A DNA stretch of 64,000 nt. Origin: Sphingomonas guangdongensis. Its GTDB lineage: Bacteria; Pseudomonadota; Alphaproteobacteria; Sphingomonadales; Sphingomonadaceae. The stretch spans positions 806,001-870,000 of the forward strand of contig NZ_OBMI01000001.1 of NCBI RefSeq assembly GCF_900199185.1, given 5' to 3'. The notes under the pieces were generated by a model. The model had not been told where the DNA came from and ran no database searches. It worked only from the letters and a program-made list of their open reading frames with translations. Shown one piece after another: positions 28,060-36,043 of the stretch (position 1 is the first letter of the stretch; every line of letters starts with the position of its first letter). Both the position numbers and the translations under genes were made by a program.

Positions 28060-29574
28060 TCAATCAAGCGCCTTGACGATCTCTTCGACCATCTTCTTGG
28101 CGTCCGCCAGCAGCATCATCGTGTTGTCGCGGTAGAACACGTCGTTGTCGACGCCGGCGTAGCCGACGCCGCCCATCGATCGCTTGACGAACAGCACCGT
28201 TTTCGCCCGTTCGACGTCGAGCACCGGCATGCCGTAGATCGGCGACGACTTGTCGGTCTTGGCGGCCGGGTTGGTCACGTCGTTCGCGCCGATGACGAAG
28301 GTGACATCGGTCTGCGCGAACTCGGCGTTGATGTCCTCCAGCTCGAACACCTCGTCATAGGGGACGTTGGCCTCGGCGAGCAGCACGTTCATGTGCCCCG
28401 GCATGCGGCCGGCGACCGGGTGGATCGCGTATTTGACGCGCACCCCCGCCTCCTTCAGCTTGTCCGCCATCTCGCGCAGCACGTGCTGCGCCTGCGCGAC
28501 CGCCATGCCGTAGCCGGGGACGATCACGACCTGCGCGGCCTCCCTCATCAGGAACGCCGCATCCTCCGCCGATCCGCGTTTCCACGCCCGGTCGGTCGCC
28601 GCGGCAGCGCCGCCCCCTTCGACTGCGCCGAAGCCGCCGGCGATCACGCTGATGAAGCTGCGGTTCATCGCGCGGCACATGATGTAGGACAGGATAGCGC
28701 CCGACGATCCGACCAGTGCGCCGGTGATGATCATCGCCGAATTGTGGAGCGTGAACCCCATCGCCGCCGCCGCCCAGCCCGAGTAGCTGTTCAGCATCGA
28801 GACGACGACCGGCATGTCGGCGCCGCCGATCGGGATGATCAGCAGGAAGCCGATCAGGAAGGAGAGCGCGACCACCAGCCAGAAGTCGACCGCGTGCTGC
28901 CCGCTCCAGAAACCGAACGCGAAGAACACGATGGCGAGAGCCACCGCGGCGTTGAGGAGGTGGCGCTGCGGCAGCAGGATCGGCTTGCCCGACATCGATC
29001 CGTTGAGCTTCAGAAACGCGATCACCGATCCGGAGAAGGTCAGCGCGCCGATCGCTACCCCCAGGATCATCTCGATCCGGCTGACCCGGTTGATGACCGC
29101 GAACGGCTGGCCGATCATCGGCGTCACGATGTCGGCGATCCCGAACGCGACCGGGTTGAGGAACGCGGCGATCGCGACCAGCACCGCCGCCAGCCCGACG
29201 AGGCTGTGGAAGGCGGCGACGAGCTGCGGCATTGCCGTCATCGCGATGCGGCGCGCGGTGACCAGGCCGATCACCGCGCCGATCGCGATTGCGGCCAGGA
29301 TCTCGAGCAGGGTTACCGTGTCGAGCCGCGCCAGCACCGGTCCGGTCGACGCGATCACCCCGTCCGGGCCCGTCAGCACCAGCCCCAACGCCTGCTGCGG
29401 CACGTGCGTCACCAGCGTCGTCACGACCGCTATGGCCATGCCGGCCATGCCGAAGCGATTGCCGCGCTGGCTGGTCCGCGGGCTCGACAGGCCGCGCAGC
29501 GCCAAGATGAAGCACACGCCCGCGACCAGATAGGCGAATGACACCCAGGGGCTGACGGCGTTCGCGTGTTCCAT
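28060..29574 (-). CDS. pntB: NAD(P) transhydrogenase subunit beta
   Basis: Membrane and NADP(H)-binding subunit of the proton-translocating transhydrogenase, which uses the proton gradient to reduce NADP with NADH. The 504-residue chain has about nine membrane helices in residues 1-270, then domain III with VPGYGMAVAQAQHVLREM, HPVAGRMPGHMNVLLAEA, GANDVTNPAAKTD and KRSMGGVGYAGVDN. The ATG at 29574 (MEHANAVSPWVS) is preferred because the upstream extension would be charged. It follows pntA2 after a palindromic element. Confidence 0.95.
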   Translation of the reverse strand: MEHANAVSPWVSFAYLVAGVCFILALRGLSSPRTSQRGNRFGMAGMAIAVVTTLVTHVPQQALGLVLTGPDGVIASTGPVLARLDTVTLLEILAAIAIGAVIGLVTARRIAMTAMPQLVAAFHSLVGLAAVLVAIAAFLNPVAFGIADIVTPMIGQPFAVINRVSRIEMILGVAIGALTFSGSVIAFLKLNGSMSGKPILLPQRHLLNAAVALAIVFFAFGFWSGQHAVDFWLVVALSFLIGFLLIIPIGGADMPVVVSMLNSYSGWAAAAMGFTLHNSAMIITGALVGSSGAILSYIMCRAMNRSFISVIAGGFGAVEGGGAAAATDRAWKRGSAEDAAFLMREAAQVVIVPGYGMAVAQAQHVLREMADKLKEAGVRVKYAIHPVAGRMPGHMNVLLAEANVPYDEVFELEDINAEFAQTDVTFVIGANDVTNPAAKTDKSSPIYGMPVLDVERAKTVLFVKRSMGGVGYAGVDNDVFYRDNTMMLLADAKKMVEEIVKALD

Positions 29575-29592
29575 CTTCTTACTGACCCCCTC

Positions 29593-29675
29593 CGTCACCC
29601 CAGCGCAGGCTGGGGGCTCATGCGGCTCCTGTCCCGCCCAAGAACCGGGAGACCCCAGCGTGCGCTGGGGTGACG
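29593..29675. repeat. palindromic element between pntA2 and pntB
   Basis: Arms 29593-29615 and 29653-29675 are 23 bases long and complementary apart from one position. The ends read CGTCACCCCAGCGCA, a motif that recurs at 46140 and, in divergent form, inside the E2 gene at 60214. It begins one base after the pntA2 stop and lies 18 bases before the pntB ATG, so it may tune the relative yield of the two subunits. Confidence 0.85.
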
Positions 29676-29676
29676 A

Positions 29677-29979
29677 TCACTTGTGCACAGTTCCGGCCGG
29701 CCGGTCCTTCTTCTTGTACATCGCCAGCATCCGTGCAGTGACCGCGAAGCCGCCAAAGATGTTGACGCTCGCCAGCACCACGCCGAGCAGCCCGAGCCAC
29801 TTAGCCCCCGGCGCGCCCGCCGCCGCCGCCGCGATCAGCGCGCCGACGATGATCACGGAAGAAATCGCGTTGGTGACCGCCATCAGCGGGGTGTGCAGCG
29901 CCGGCGTGACCGACCACACGACATAGTAGCCGACGAAGCACGCCAGCACGAACACCGACAGGATCGAGACGAAGTCCAT
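29677..29979 (-). CDS. pntA2: NAD(P) transhydrogenase subunit alpha, membrane part
   Basis: 100-residue membrane piece of the alpha subunit, with three hydrophobic helices. FVLACFVGYYVVWSVTPALH and the TPLMAVTNAISSVI segment are the PntA domain II signature; NIFGGFAVTARMLAMYKKKD ends the last helix. The split of alpha into a soluble and a membrane chain is known in alphaproteobacteria such as Rhodospirillum rubrum. The ATG at 29979 (MDFVSILSVF) gives the family start. It is separated from the soluble alpha part by a PH-domain gene. Confidence 0.94.
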   Translation of the reverse strand: MDFVSILSVFVLACFVGYYVVWSVTPALHTPLMAVTNAISSVIIVGALIAAAAAGAPGAKWLGLLGVVLASVNIFGGFAVTARMLAMYKKKDRPAGTVHK

Positions 29980-29989
29980 CGCTTGCCTC

Positions 29990-30361
29990 CTAGCGCTTGG
30001 CCGCCAGCACCCGCTCTGCAAGCAGCCGCTGAATGGCCTGTGGGTCGGCGTCGCGGGAGATCTTGACGGTGATCGGCGACGAGCTGCCGGGCACGCAGAT
30101 GCTGAGATCGCTATCGAGGTCGAGCGTACCCGCCGTCTCCACGGCGAAGCGCGAGATCGAGCGATAGGGTACGCTCTGGATCGAGGTCTTGGAACCGGTG
30201 ATCCCCTGCACGTCGACCAGCACGAACCGCAGGTCGGTCAGGAACACCGTGTCGCGGATCGACCGGAACGCCGCCTGCACCTGCTCGCCGGGCAGCAGGA
30301 TGGATCCGAACTGCTCGGCGACCTGTGCAGGATCGATCTCATGCGAACTGAACAGGCCCAT
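29990..30361 (-). CDS. bacterial PH domain protein (bPH_1 type)
   Basis: A 123-residue soluble protein that is almost entirely one PH domain. It shows the pattern of the PF08000-type family as I remember it: ILLPGEQVQAAFRSIRD, FLTDLRFVLVDVQGITGSKT, IQSVPYRSISRFAVETAGTL. A C-terminal helix (AIQRLLAERVL) closes the fold. The function of this family is not established. The gene is set between pntA1 and pntA2 with gaps of 10 bases on each side, so it is almost certainly co-transcribed with the transhydrogenase. Confidence 0.87.
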   Translation of the reverse strand: MGLFSSHEIDPAQVAEQFGSILLPGEQVQAAFRSIRDTVFLTDLRFVLVDVQGITGSKTSIQSVPYRSISRFAVETAGTLDLDSDLSICVPGSSSPITVKISRDADPQAIQRLLAERVLAAKR

Positions 30362-30371
30362 GACGCTCCCT

Positions 30372-31490
30372 TTAGTGCAGCTTGGCGTGGACGATCTGCC
30401 CACCTTTGGTCAGGCGGATCGCGTCGCCGATCTCGGCGTCGAGCACCGGCCGGCCGGCGTCCTTGTCCCAGAAGGCAGACAGGAAGTTGTAGAGGTTGCG
30501 CGCGAACAGTGCCGAGGCGTCCGCGGCGACACGCGAGGGCACGTTGCGGTGGCCGACGATCCTGACGCCGTGGCGCTCCACGACGTCACCCACGACCGAG
30601 CCCTCGACGTTGCCGCCGGCCTCTACCGCCAGGTCGACCACCACGCTGCCGGGGCGCATCGTGGCGAGCTGCGCGTCGCTGATCAGCCGCGGCGCGGCGC
30701 GCCCCGGGATCAGCGCGGTGGTAATGACGATGTCCTGCTTGGCGAGGTGGCCGGAAACGAGCTCCGCCTGCGCCGCCTGATACTCGGGCGTCATCTCGGT
30801 CGCGTAACCGCCCGAGCCCTCGCCCTCGATGCCCGCGACCTTCTCGACGAAAATCGGCTTGGCGCCGAGCGAGAGGATCTGCTCGCGGGTCGCGGAGCGC
30901 ACGTCCGTCGCCGAGACCTGCGCGCCCAGCCGCCGCGCGGTCGCAATCGCCTGCAGCCCCGCTACGCCCACGCCCATGACGAAGACGCGAGCGGCGCTGA
31001 TCGTGCCGGCCGCGGTCATCATCATCGGAAAGGCGCGGCCGTACTCGGCGGCAGCGTCGAGCACCGCCTTGTAGCCGCTGAGGTTCGACTGCGACGAGAG
31101 CACGTCCATCGACTGCGCGCGGGTGATGCGCGGCATCAGCTCCATCGCCAGCGCCTCCAGCCCCGCGGCGGCATAGCCATCGACGCGGGCGCGATCGCCA
31201 AAGGAATTGAAGACCGCCGCCACCCACGCGCCCGGAGCGGCGCCGGTCAGCGTGTCGGCGGCAGGCGCCTGGACGCCGAGCACGATATCAGCACCGGCCA
31301 GGGTTGCCGTGCGGTCGCTGACGATCGCTCCGGCCTCGGCGTAAGCGGCATCGGCGATCGCGGCACCCTCGCCCGCGCCTGCCTCGACCGCGATCTCGGC
31401 GCCGAGCGCGGCGAACTTCCGGACGGTCTCGGGCGTGCCCGCGACCCGGCGCTCACCCGCGGCCTGCTCGCGGAGGATCGCGATCTTCAC
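30372..31490 (-). CDS. pntA1: NAD(P) transhydrogenase subunit alpha, NAD-binding part
   Basis: Soluble NAD(H)-binding domain I, 372 residues, homologous to alanine dehydrogenase. Visible features are MKIAILREQAAGERRVAGTP at the start, the RITRAQSMDVLSSQSNLSGY segment, and VFVMGVGVAGLQAIATARRL (dinucleotide fold). ATEMTPEYQAAQAEL and DLAVEAGGNVEGS follow. The chain ends before the membrane domain, which is encoded by pntA2. It starts 10 bases after the stop of the small oxidase subunit gene, so one transcript may cover both. Confidence 0.95.
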   Translation of the reverse strand: MKIAILREQAAGERRVAGTPETVRKFAALGAEIAVEAGAGEGAAIADAAYAEAGAIVSDRTATLAGADIVLGVQAPAADTLTGAAPGAWVAAVFNSFGDRARVDGYAAAGLEALAMELMPRITRAQSMDVLSSQSNLSGYKAVLDAAAEYGRAFPMMMTAAGTISAARVFVMGVGVAGLQAIATARRLGAQVSATDVRSATREQILSLGAKPIFVEKVAGIEGEGSGGYATEMTPEYQAAQAELVSGHLAKQDIVITTALIPGRAAPRLISDAQLATMRPGSVVVDLAVEAGGNVEGSVVGDVVERHGVRIVGHRNVPSRVAADASALFARNLYNFLSAFWDKDAGRPVLDAEIGDAIRLTKGGQIVHAKLH

Positions 31491-31500
31491 CGCTCGGCGC

Positions 31501-31626
31501 TCAGCTCGCGATAATCCAGACCACCGCGGCCGCGACGATCGCGCACGCGACCGTTCCCCACTTCAGAAAGGCCATGACGCTGTTGTACGTCGACACATGC
31601 GCCTTCATATCACTCTGATCGGCCAC
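31501..31626 (-). CDS. aa3-type cytochrome c oxidase subunit IV
   Basis: A 41-residue ORF starting GTG-GCC-GAT with AGGAG six bases upstream. The translation includes MKAHVSTYNSVMAFLKWGTV followed by one hydrophobic helix that ends in VVWIIAS. That HxxTYxxxMxxxKWG pattern is the signature of the small bacterial subunit IV of aa3 oxidases. The other oxidase subunits are not in this window. It lies between the glycosyltransferase arm and pntA1 on the same strand. Confidence 0.85.
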   Translation of the reverse strand: MADQSDMKAHVSTYNSVMAFLKWGTVACAIVAAAVVWIIAS

Positions 31627-31658
31627 GCACTGCTCCTGTTATTCGATCTGGCGGCAAT

Positions 31659-32744
31659 CTAGCCTTCCGCCCCGGCCCGCTCAAGGGCGCGGCGCGAACC
31701 GGCGGACTCGGCAAGATAGCGCTCTAGTTCGGCGGCACGGTGAGCGGCGGTGTGGGCGCCGAGCACGCGGGCACGGGCCGCTGCACCGATTGCGGCCAGG
31801 TCGCTATCGAGGGCACGCACGACGTCCAACGTGGTGTCGGCGAGCACGATCTCTTCGCCGGGTGTCAGCACGTCCTCGATCCCGTTCCAGCGGTCCGAGA
31901 CGATCGGCGTGCCGCATGCCGCCGCCTCGAATAACCGCACCGATGGTGACCAGCCCGCCGCGATCATGTCGGCGCGCGTCACGTTCAGCGTTGCGCGCGA
32001 GGCGCTATAGAAGGCGGCGTGCTCGGCCGGCGGCAGGTGCTCGATGCGCTCGACGTTCGCCGGCCAGTCGATGTCGACAGGATACTGCGGCCCCGCAACA
32101 GCGAACCGCCGTTCCGGGCAGGCGCGCGCGACATCGAGAAGCAGGCGGGTCAGCGTCGGCTGGCGATCGTCGCTGTAGGTGCCAAGATAGGAGAGATGCC
32201 ACCTCTTCGGAACGTCGAGCGGCTGGTAGCGGGCGGGATCGACCGAGCAGTAGAGCGCGCGTGCCGCGGGCGAGCCGAAGTCGCGCTCCAGCCGGTCGAG
32301 CGTTGGCCCGCCGGTGAACGACAGGTACAGGTCGTAGCCGGGGATCACCTCGGCCGAGAGGTACTCGTAGTCCGCGCGCGCCAGCTTCGCGAGCGTGACG
32401 GGCGTGTCGATGTCGTAGAAGGCGGTGGTGCCGCGGGCGACGTCCTGCACCCAGCAACCGACGGCGACACCGTCGGGCACGTAGGAGCCGACCATCACCG
32501 CATCGGCGCCGGCGACCTCGCCCCGCCAGTCCTCCAGCGCGGCGAGATCGGGATAGTACTCCAGCCGGCACCAGTCCGGATCAATTAGGTCGCGGTGCGC
32601 GCCGGCGTACCAGGGCACTTCGCGCTCCAGGAACAGCACCTCGTGGCCGCGCTCGGTAAAGGCGGACAGCAGCGCGCGGAACGTGGTCGCGTGGCCGTTG
32701 CCCCACGACGACCCGAGGCTTAGGCCGAGGACGACGAGCTTCAT
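31659..32744 (-). CDS. CgeB-like glycosyltransferase, paralogue 3
   Basis: 361 residues with a GT-B layout. The N-terminus MKLVVLGLSLGSSWGNGHAT matches the tandem neighbours (S-x3-S-x-W-x-NG). The C-terminal half has ASRATLNVTRADMIAAGWSP, RLFEAAACGTPIVSDRWNG and a WNGIEDVLTPGEEIVLA strand typical of the CgeB/Glyco_trans_1_2 family. The donor and acceptor are unknown. Its ATG overlaps the stop of paralogue 2 by four bases. It is the last gene of the minus-strand arm of the glycan locus. Confidence 0.83.
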   Translation of the reverse strand: MKLVVLGLSLGSSWGNGHATTFRALLSAFTERGHEVLFLEREVPWYAGAHRDLIDPDWCRLEYYPDLAALEDWRGEVAGADAVMVGSYVPDGVAVGCWVQDVARGTTAFYDIDTPVTLAKLARADYEYLSAEVIPGYDLYLSFTGGPTLDRLERDFGSPAARALYCSVDPARYQPLDVPKRWHLSYLGTYSDDRQPTLTRLLLDVARACPERRFAVAGPQYPVDIDWPANVERIEHLPPAEHAAFYSASRATLNVTRADMIAAGWSPSVRLFEAAACGTPIVSDRWNGIEDVLTPGEEIVLADTTLDVVRALDSDLAAIGAAARARVLGAHTAAHRAAELERYLAESAGSRRALERAGAEG

Positions 32745-33829
32745 GCCGCCTCCCGCGCCCGAGCCACATGCGCCTGGAATAGCGCGTGGACCTGTTCGCC
32801 CCGCAGGGCATAGGTGTGCTCGGCCAGCACGCGCGCGAGCGCCGCCCGGCCGATCGCTTCGGCCCGCTCGGGCGTCAGCGCGCGAAGATGCTCCGCCACG
32901 TCCTGCCCATCACGCGCGACCAGCACTTCGTGGTCGGGCTGCAGGAACTGCTCGATCCCTTCCCACGCATCGGTGATCAGGCACGCCGCCGCGCCCGCCG
33001 CCTCGAACACGCGCGTGGCCGGGGAGAAGCCGATGTGCGCCATCGAGTCGCGTGCGACGTTCAGCACCGCGCGCGGCGTGCAGTTGAAGGCGTTGTGCTC
33101 GGCCGTGTAGACGTGACCGCGGTGGCGGACGTTGGCGGGCATGTCCTTCGTCTCCCACCCGTTGCCGCCGATCAGGAACGACTGGTCGGCGAGCGCCGCG
33201 GCGGGCTTGAGGAAGAACTCCTCGACCCGTGCCTCGCGGTCGGGCAGGCGATTGCCGAGGAAGGCGAGGTCGCAGGCAAAGCGCTCGTCGCGCGGTACCG
33301 GGTGGTGAGTGTCGGGATCGAGCGCGTTGTAGACCGGCACGCAGCTCGCCGCGCCGAAACCCTGGTAGGCGTCGATCACCGGCGGCCCGCCGCCGTAGGT
33401 CAGGACATAGTCGAGCGCCGGCAGGGCCGCGAGCACCGGGTGCGACGCGTCGCCGCGCATTTCGTCCAGCGTCGCCGCCGCATCGACGTCCCAGAAGATC
33501 TTGAGTGCGCCCGGCCGCGCGCCGGCGACCACGCCCTCCAGCAGCTCGCGGTCGAACACGCCGACACCGTTTGCCTTGACGACGATGTCGGCACCGCCCG
33601 CTTCCGCCAGCACGGATCTCAGGCCTTCGTCGGTCGCCGGGTAGACGACCGACCGGCACCAGGCCGGCGGATCGATGTCGCGGTGCTGCTGCCGGTCAAA
33701 CGCGTCGGGTTCGTAGAAGGTGATGTCGTAGCCGTGGCCCGCCAATGCCTTGAGGATGCCGCGGTAGTAGGTCGCCGCGCCGTTCCAGTAGGACGACAGC
33801 AGGCTGGAGCCGTAAAAGGCTATTTTCAT
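32741..33829 (-). CDS. CgeB-like glycosyltransferase, paralogue 2
   Basis: 362 residues of the same family as both neighbours. The N-terminus is MKIAFYGSSLLSSYWNGAAT with the shared SxxxSxWNG motif. The C-terminal half carries TPRAVLNVARDSMAHIGFSP and RVFEAAGAAACLITDAWEGI, then a LQPDHEVLVARDG segment. It starts with ATG overlapping the stop of the upstream paralogue (ATGA) and ends overlapping the start of the next. The three genes therefore look like an in-place triplication that has since diverged. Confidence 0.83.
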   Translation of the reverse strand: MKIAFYGSSLLSSYWNGAATYYRGILKALAGHGYDITFYEPDAFDRQQHRDIDPPAWCRSVVYPATDEGLRSVLAEAGGADIVVKANGVGVFDRELLEGVVAGARPGALKIFWDVDAAATLDEMRGDASHPVLAALPALDYVLTYGGGPPVIDAYQGFGAASCVPVYNALDPDTHHPVPRDERFACDLAFLGNRLPDREARVEEFFLKPAAALADQSFLIGGNGWETKDMPANVRHRGHVYTAEHNAFNCTPRAVLNVARDSMAHIGFSPATRVFEAAGAAACLITDAWEGIEQFLQPDHEVLVARDGQDVAEHLRALTPERAEAIGRAALARVLAEHTYALRGEQVHALFQAHVARAREAA

Positions 33830-34935
33830 GAAGCGTCCTTGGTGAGCGCAGGATTGAGCGTGGCGACGATCGCCAGCAGTTCGTCGACGCGGTGCGCGCA
33901 GCTGTGCCGGGCGTGGATCGTCTCCAGTCCGCTCGCGACCAGCGCCACGCGCAGGTCGGCGTCGTTCGCCAGATCGCGCAGGTGCCGCGTCATCGCAGCG
34001 CCGTCGGGCGCGACCAGGTAGTCGGTGCCGGGCCGGAACAGGCCTTCCGCATCATCCCACGGCGCGGAAACGAGCGGGATGCCGCAGGACAGCGCCTCGA
34101 ACACGCGTATGGTCGGAATGCCGGGCAGGATCGTCGTGTAATAGCGCCGCGGCACATGGACGGTGGCGAGGTGGCGCGCGAAGATGCCCGGAGCGGCGGC
34201 ATTCGGCGCCCAGCCGTGATAGCGCGCGCCGTGCCGGGCGAGCATCGCCTTTGCCTCGTCCGGGTAGCGGACGCCGTAGATGTCGAGGCCCAAGGCAGCT
34301 TCGGCTGCGGGGCGGAGCAGATAATCCTCGATCTCGCGAGTGCGCTCGCCATCGCCCCAGTTGCCGATCCACACCAGCCCGGCGCGCTCGCCTTCCTCGC
34401 TCGGCGGATGGAAGCGGCGCAGGTCGGCGGCCTCGTGCCAGGTCCAGACCCGACCCTCCCAGCCCCAGTCGCGGTACACCGCCGACAGCGTCTCGCCGAA
34501 TGCCAGCACGCCGTTGTACGCGGAAAGATCGAACGCCTGCATCTCGTGCGGGGCGCTGACCGCGCGGTGATGCGTGTCGTGGAACAGCAGCAGGAAGCGC
34601 CCGCCCAGCGCGCGTACCCGGCCAGCAGCGGCAACCAGCGCAGGGTCATTCCACTCGTGCACGATCACCAGCTCGGCATCGCCGATCAGGTCGGCGACAT
34701 CGGCATCGGCCTCGAACTCGGTTGAGGACAGCTCAGGGTAAGCAGTGCGGTAGGCGTCCAGCCCAGCGTCGCCGTGGTCGCCGGTCAGGTTGGCGAGACT
34801 CCATGCGCCCGCGGGCTCAAAGGCGCGCACGTCGTGCCCGCGCGCGAGGAGCTCGCTCAGCACGCCGCGGACAAAGTGCGCGTTGCCGTGGTTCCAGCAC
34901 GAGGCGAGGCTGTGGGTGAAGTACGCGATCTTCAT
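33826..34935 (-). CDS. CgeB-like glycosyltransferase, paralogue 1
   Basis: 369 residues. MKIAYFTHSLASCWNHGNAH gives the shared motif in altered form (SCWNHGN). The donor half shows LVWIGNWGDGERTREIEDYL, LATVHVPRRYYTTILPGIPT, RVFEALSCGIPLVSAPWDDA and GLFRPGTDYLVAPDGAAM. HDTHHRAVSA in the middle is a possible acceptor-side loop. It is coupled by ATGA overlaps at both ends. The substrate cannot be read from the sequence. Confidence 0.83.
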   Translation of the reverse strand: MKIAYFTHSLASCWNHGNAHFVRGVLSELLARGHDVRAFEPAGAWSLANLTGDHGDAGLDAYRTAYPELSSTEFEADADVADLIGDAELVIVHEWNDPALVAAAGRVRALGGRFLLLFHDTHHRAVSAPHEMQAFDLSAYNGVLAFGETLSAVYRDWGWEGRVWTWHEAADLRRFHPPSEEGERAGLVWIGNWGDGERTREIEDYLLRPAAEAALGLDIYGVRYPDEAKAMLARHGARYHGWAPNAAAPGIFARHLATVHVPRRYYTTILPGIPTIRVFEALSCGIPLVSAPWDDAEGLFRPGTDYLVAPDGAAMTRHLRDLANDADLRVALVASGLETIHARHSCAHRVDELLAIVATLNPALTKDAS

Positions 34936-36029
34936 GCCGCCCGCCCCGCTGGCTGCCGCTCCGTGAGTGCGCGCCGGTACAGCGCCATCATCCCCTCCGC
35001 CATGGCCGCCGCCGTGTAGCGCCGGGCATGCGCGCGCGCCGCGTCGCCCAGCCGGTCGCGCAGACCGGCGTCGTCGAGCAGCATCGTAACGGCTCGCGCA
35101 TAGCCGTTCGCGTCGTCCGCGCCCACGAACACCGCCGCCCCCTCCCACAGCTCGCGGAAGCCCGGCTGGTCGGCGAGCACCAGCGGGCACCCCGCCGCCG
35201 CCGCCTCCAGCACCGCGAGCCCGAACGGCTCAAACACCGCCGCCGACACGAAGATCGGCCGCGCGGCGAGCTCGGCGGCGAGGTTCGCCTCATCGATCAC
35301 GCCGAGCAGCTGCAGGTGCGCCGGCGCGACCGTCTCGCCGTGCGGCCCGCTAACCGGCCCCGCCGCGAGAAACGGTACGGGCAGCAGCGCCGCCACCGCG
35401 TCGAGCAGGTCGGTGCGCTTGACCCGGTCCCAAAGCCGCCCGGCGGTGAACGCCCGATCGCTCGTCCGCGCGGCCGGCGACGCGACCAGTGCGCGGCGGC
35501 CGTTGTGAACCACGGCGGGCACGCGCGGCAGGCCGTAATGGCGCGCGACGATCCGCGCGTAGGCGGCGGTCGGCGCGACCACCAGGTCGGCGGCGCGCAG
35601 ACCCTCGCCGGTCAGCCGCCGATGCCAGTCGAAGCTCGCCGGCAGCTGCTCGCCGGGGTACGCCGCCGCCCACCAGCTGGTGACGCAACCGTGCGCCGCC
35701 GCGATCACCGGCACATCTGCGCCCGCCGCAGCGGCAAGGCTCGGCATGTTGACCTGGAGGAGGTCGGCCCCGCTCTCCGCCGCGAGCGCGGCAATCGTCG
35801 TACCCGCCGCCAGCACCGGGCCGGGCGTGTCGACGAGCCAGTCGAGCGGCAGGCCCGTCTCGACCAGCGTCACGCCGGCGGCGCCTGCGTCGCTGCGCTG
35901 ATGCGCGCTCGGTGCCGGACCCATGTGAGCGAGCGTCGTCGCGACACCGTGGGCGCCGAGCGCCTGCGCGAGGTCGAGCGCGTACTGCCACACGCCTCCC
36001 ACCGAATCCGCGGTCAGCAGCAGTCGCAT
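34932..36029 (-). CDS. glycosyltransferase family 4
   Basis: 365-residue GT-B enzyme starting MRLLLTADSVGGVWQYALDL, with the acceptor-side loop in GG/VW and the donor EX7E-type motif in VSAAVFEPFGLAVLEAAAAG, then CPLVLADQPGFRELW. This is the usual retaining GT4 layout. I prefer the ATG at 36029. A GTG at 36047 would give a 4-base overlap with the upstream epimerase stop and fits the coupling pattern of the arm, adding six residues. The sugar is unknown. Confidence 0.88.
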   Translation of the reverse strand: MRLLLTADSVGGVWQYALDLAQALGAHGVATTLAHMGPAPSAHQRSDAGAAGVTLVETGLPLDWLVDTPGPVLAAGTTIAALAAESGADLLQVNMPSLAAAAGADVPVIAAAHGCVTSWWAAAYPGEQLPASFDWHRRLTGEGLRAADLVVAPTAAYARIVARHYGLPRVPAVVHNGRRALVASPAARTSDRAFTAGRLWDRVKRTDLLDAVAALLPVPFLAAGPVSGPHGETVAPAHLQLLGVIDEANLAAELAARPIFVSAAVFEPFGLAVLEAAAAGCPLVLADQPGFRELWEGAAVFVGADDANGYARAVTMLLDDAGLRDRLGDAARAHARRYTAAAMAEGMMALYRRALTERQPAGRAA

Positions 36030-36043
36030 CGCCGTGCCCGCGC

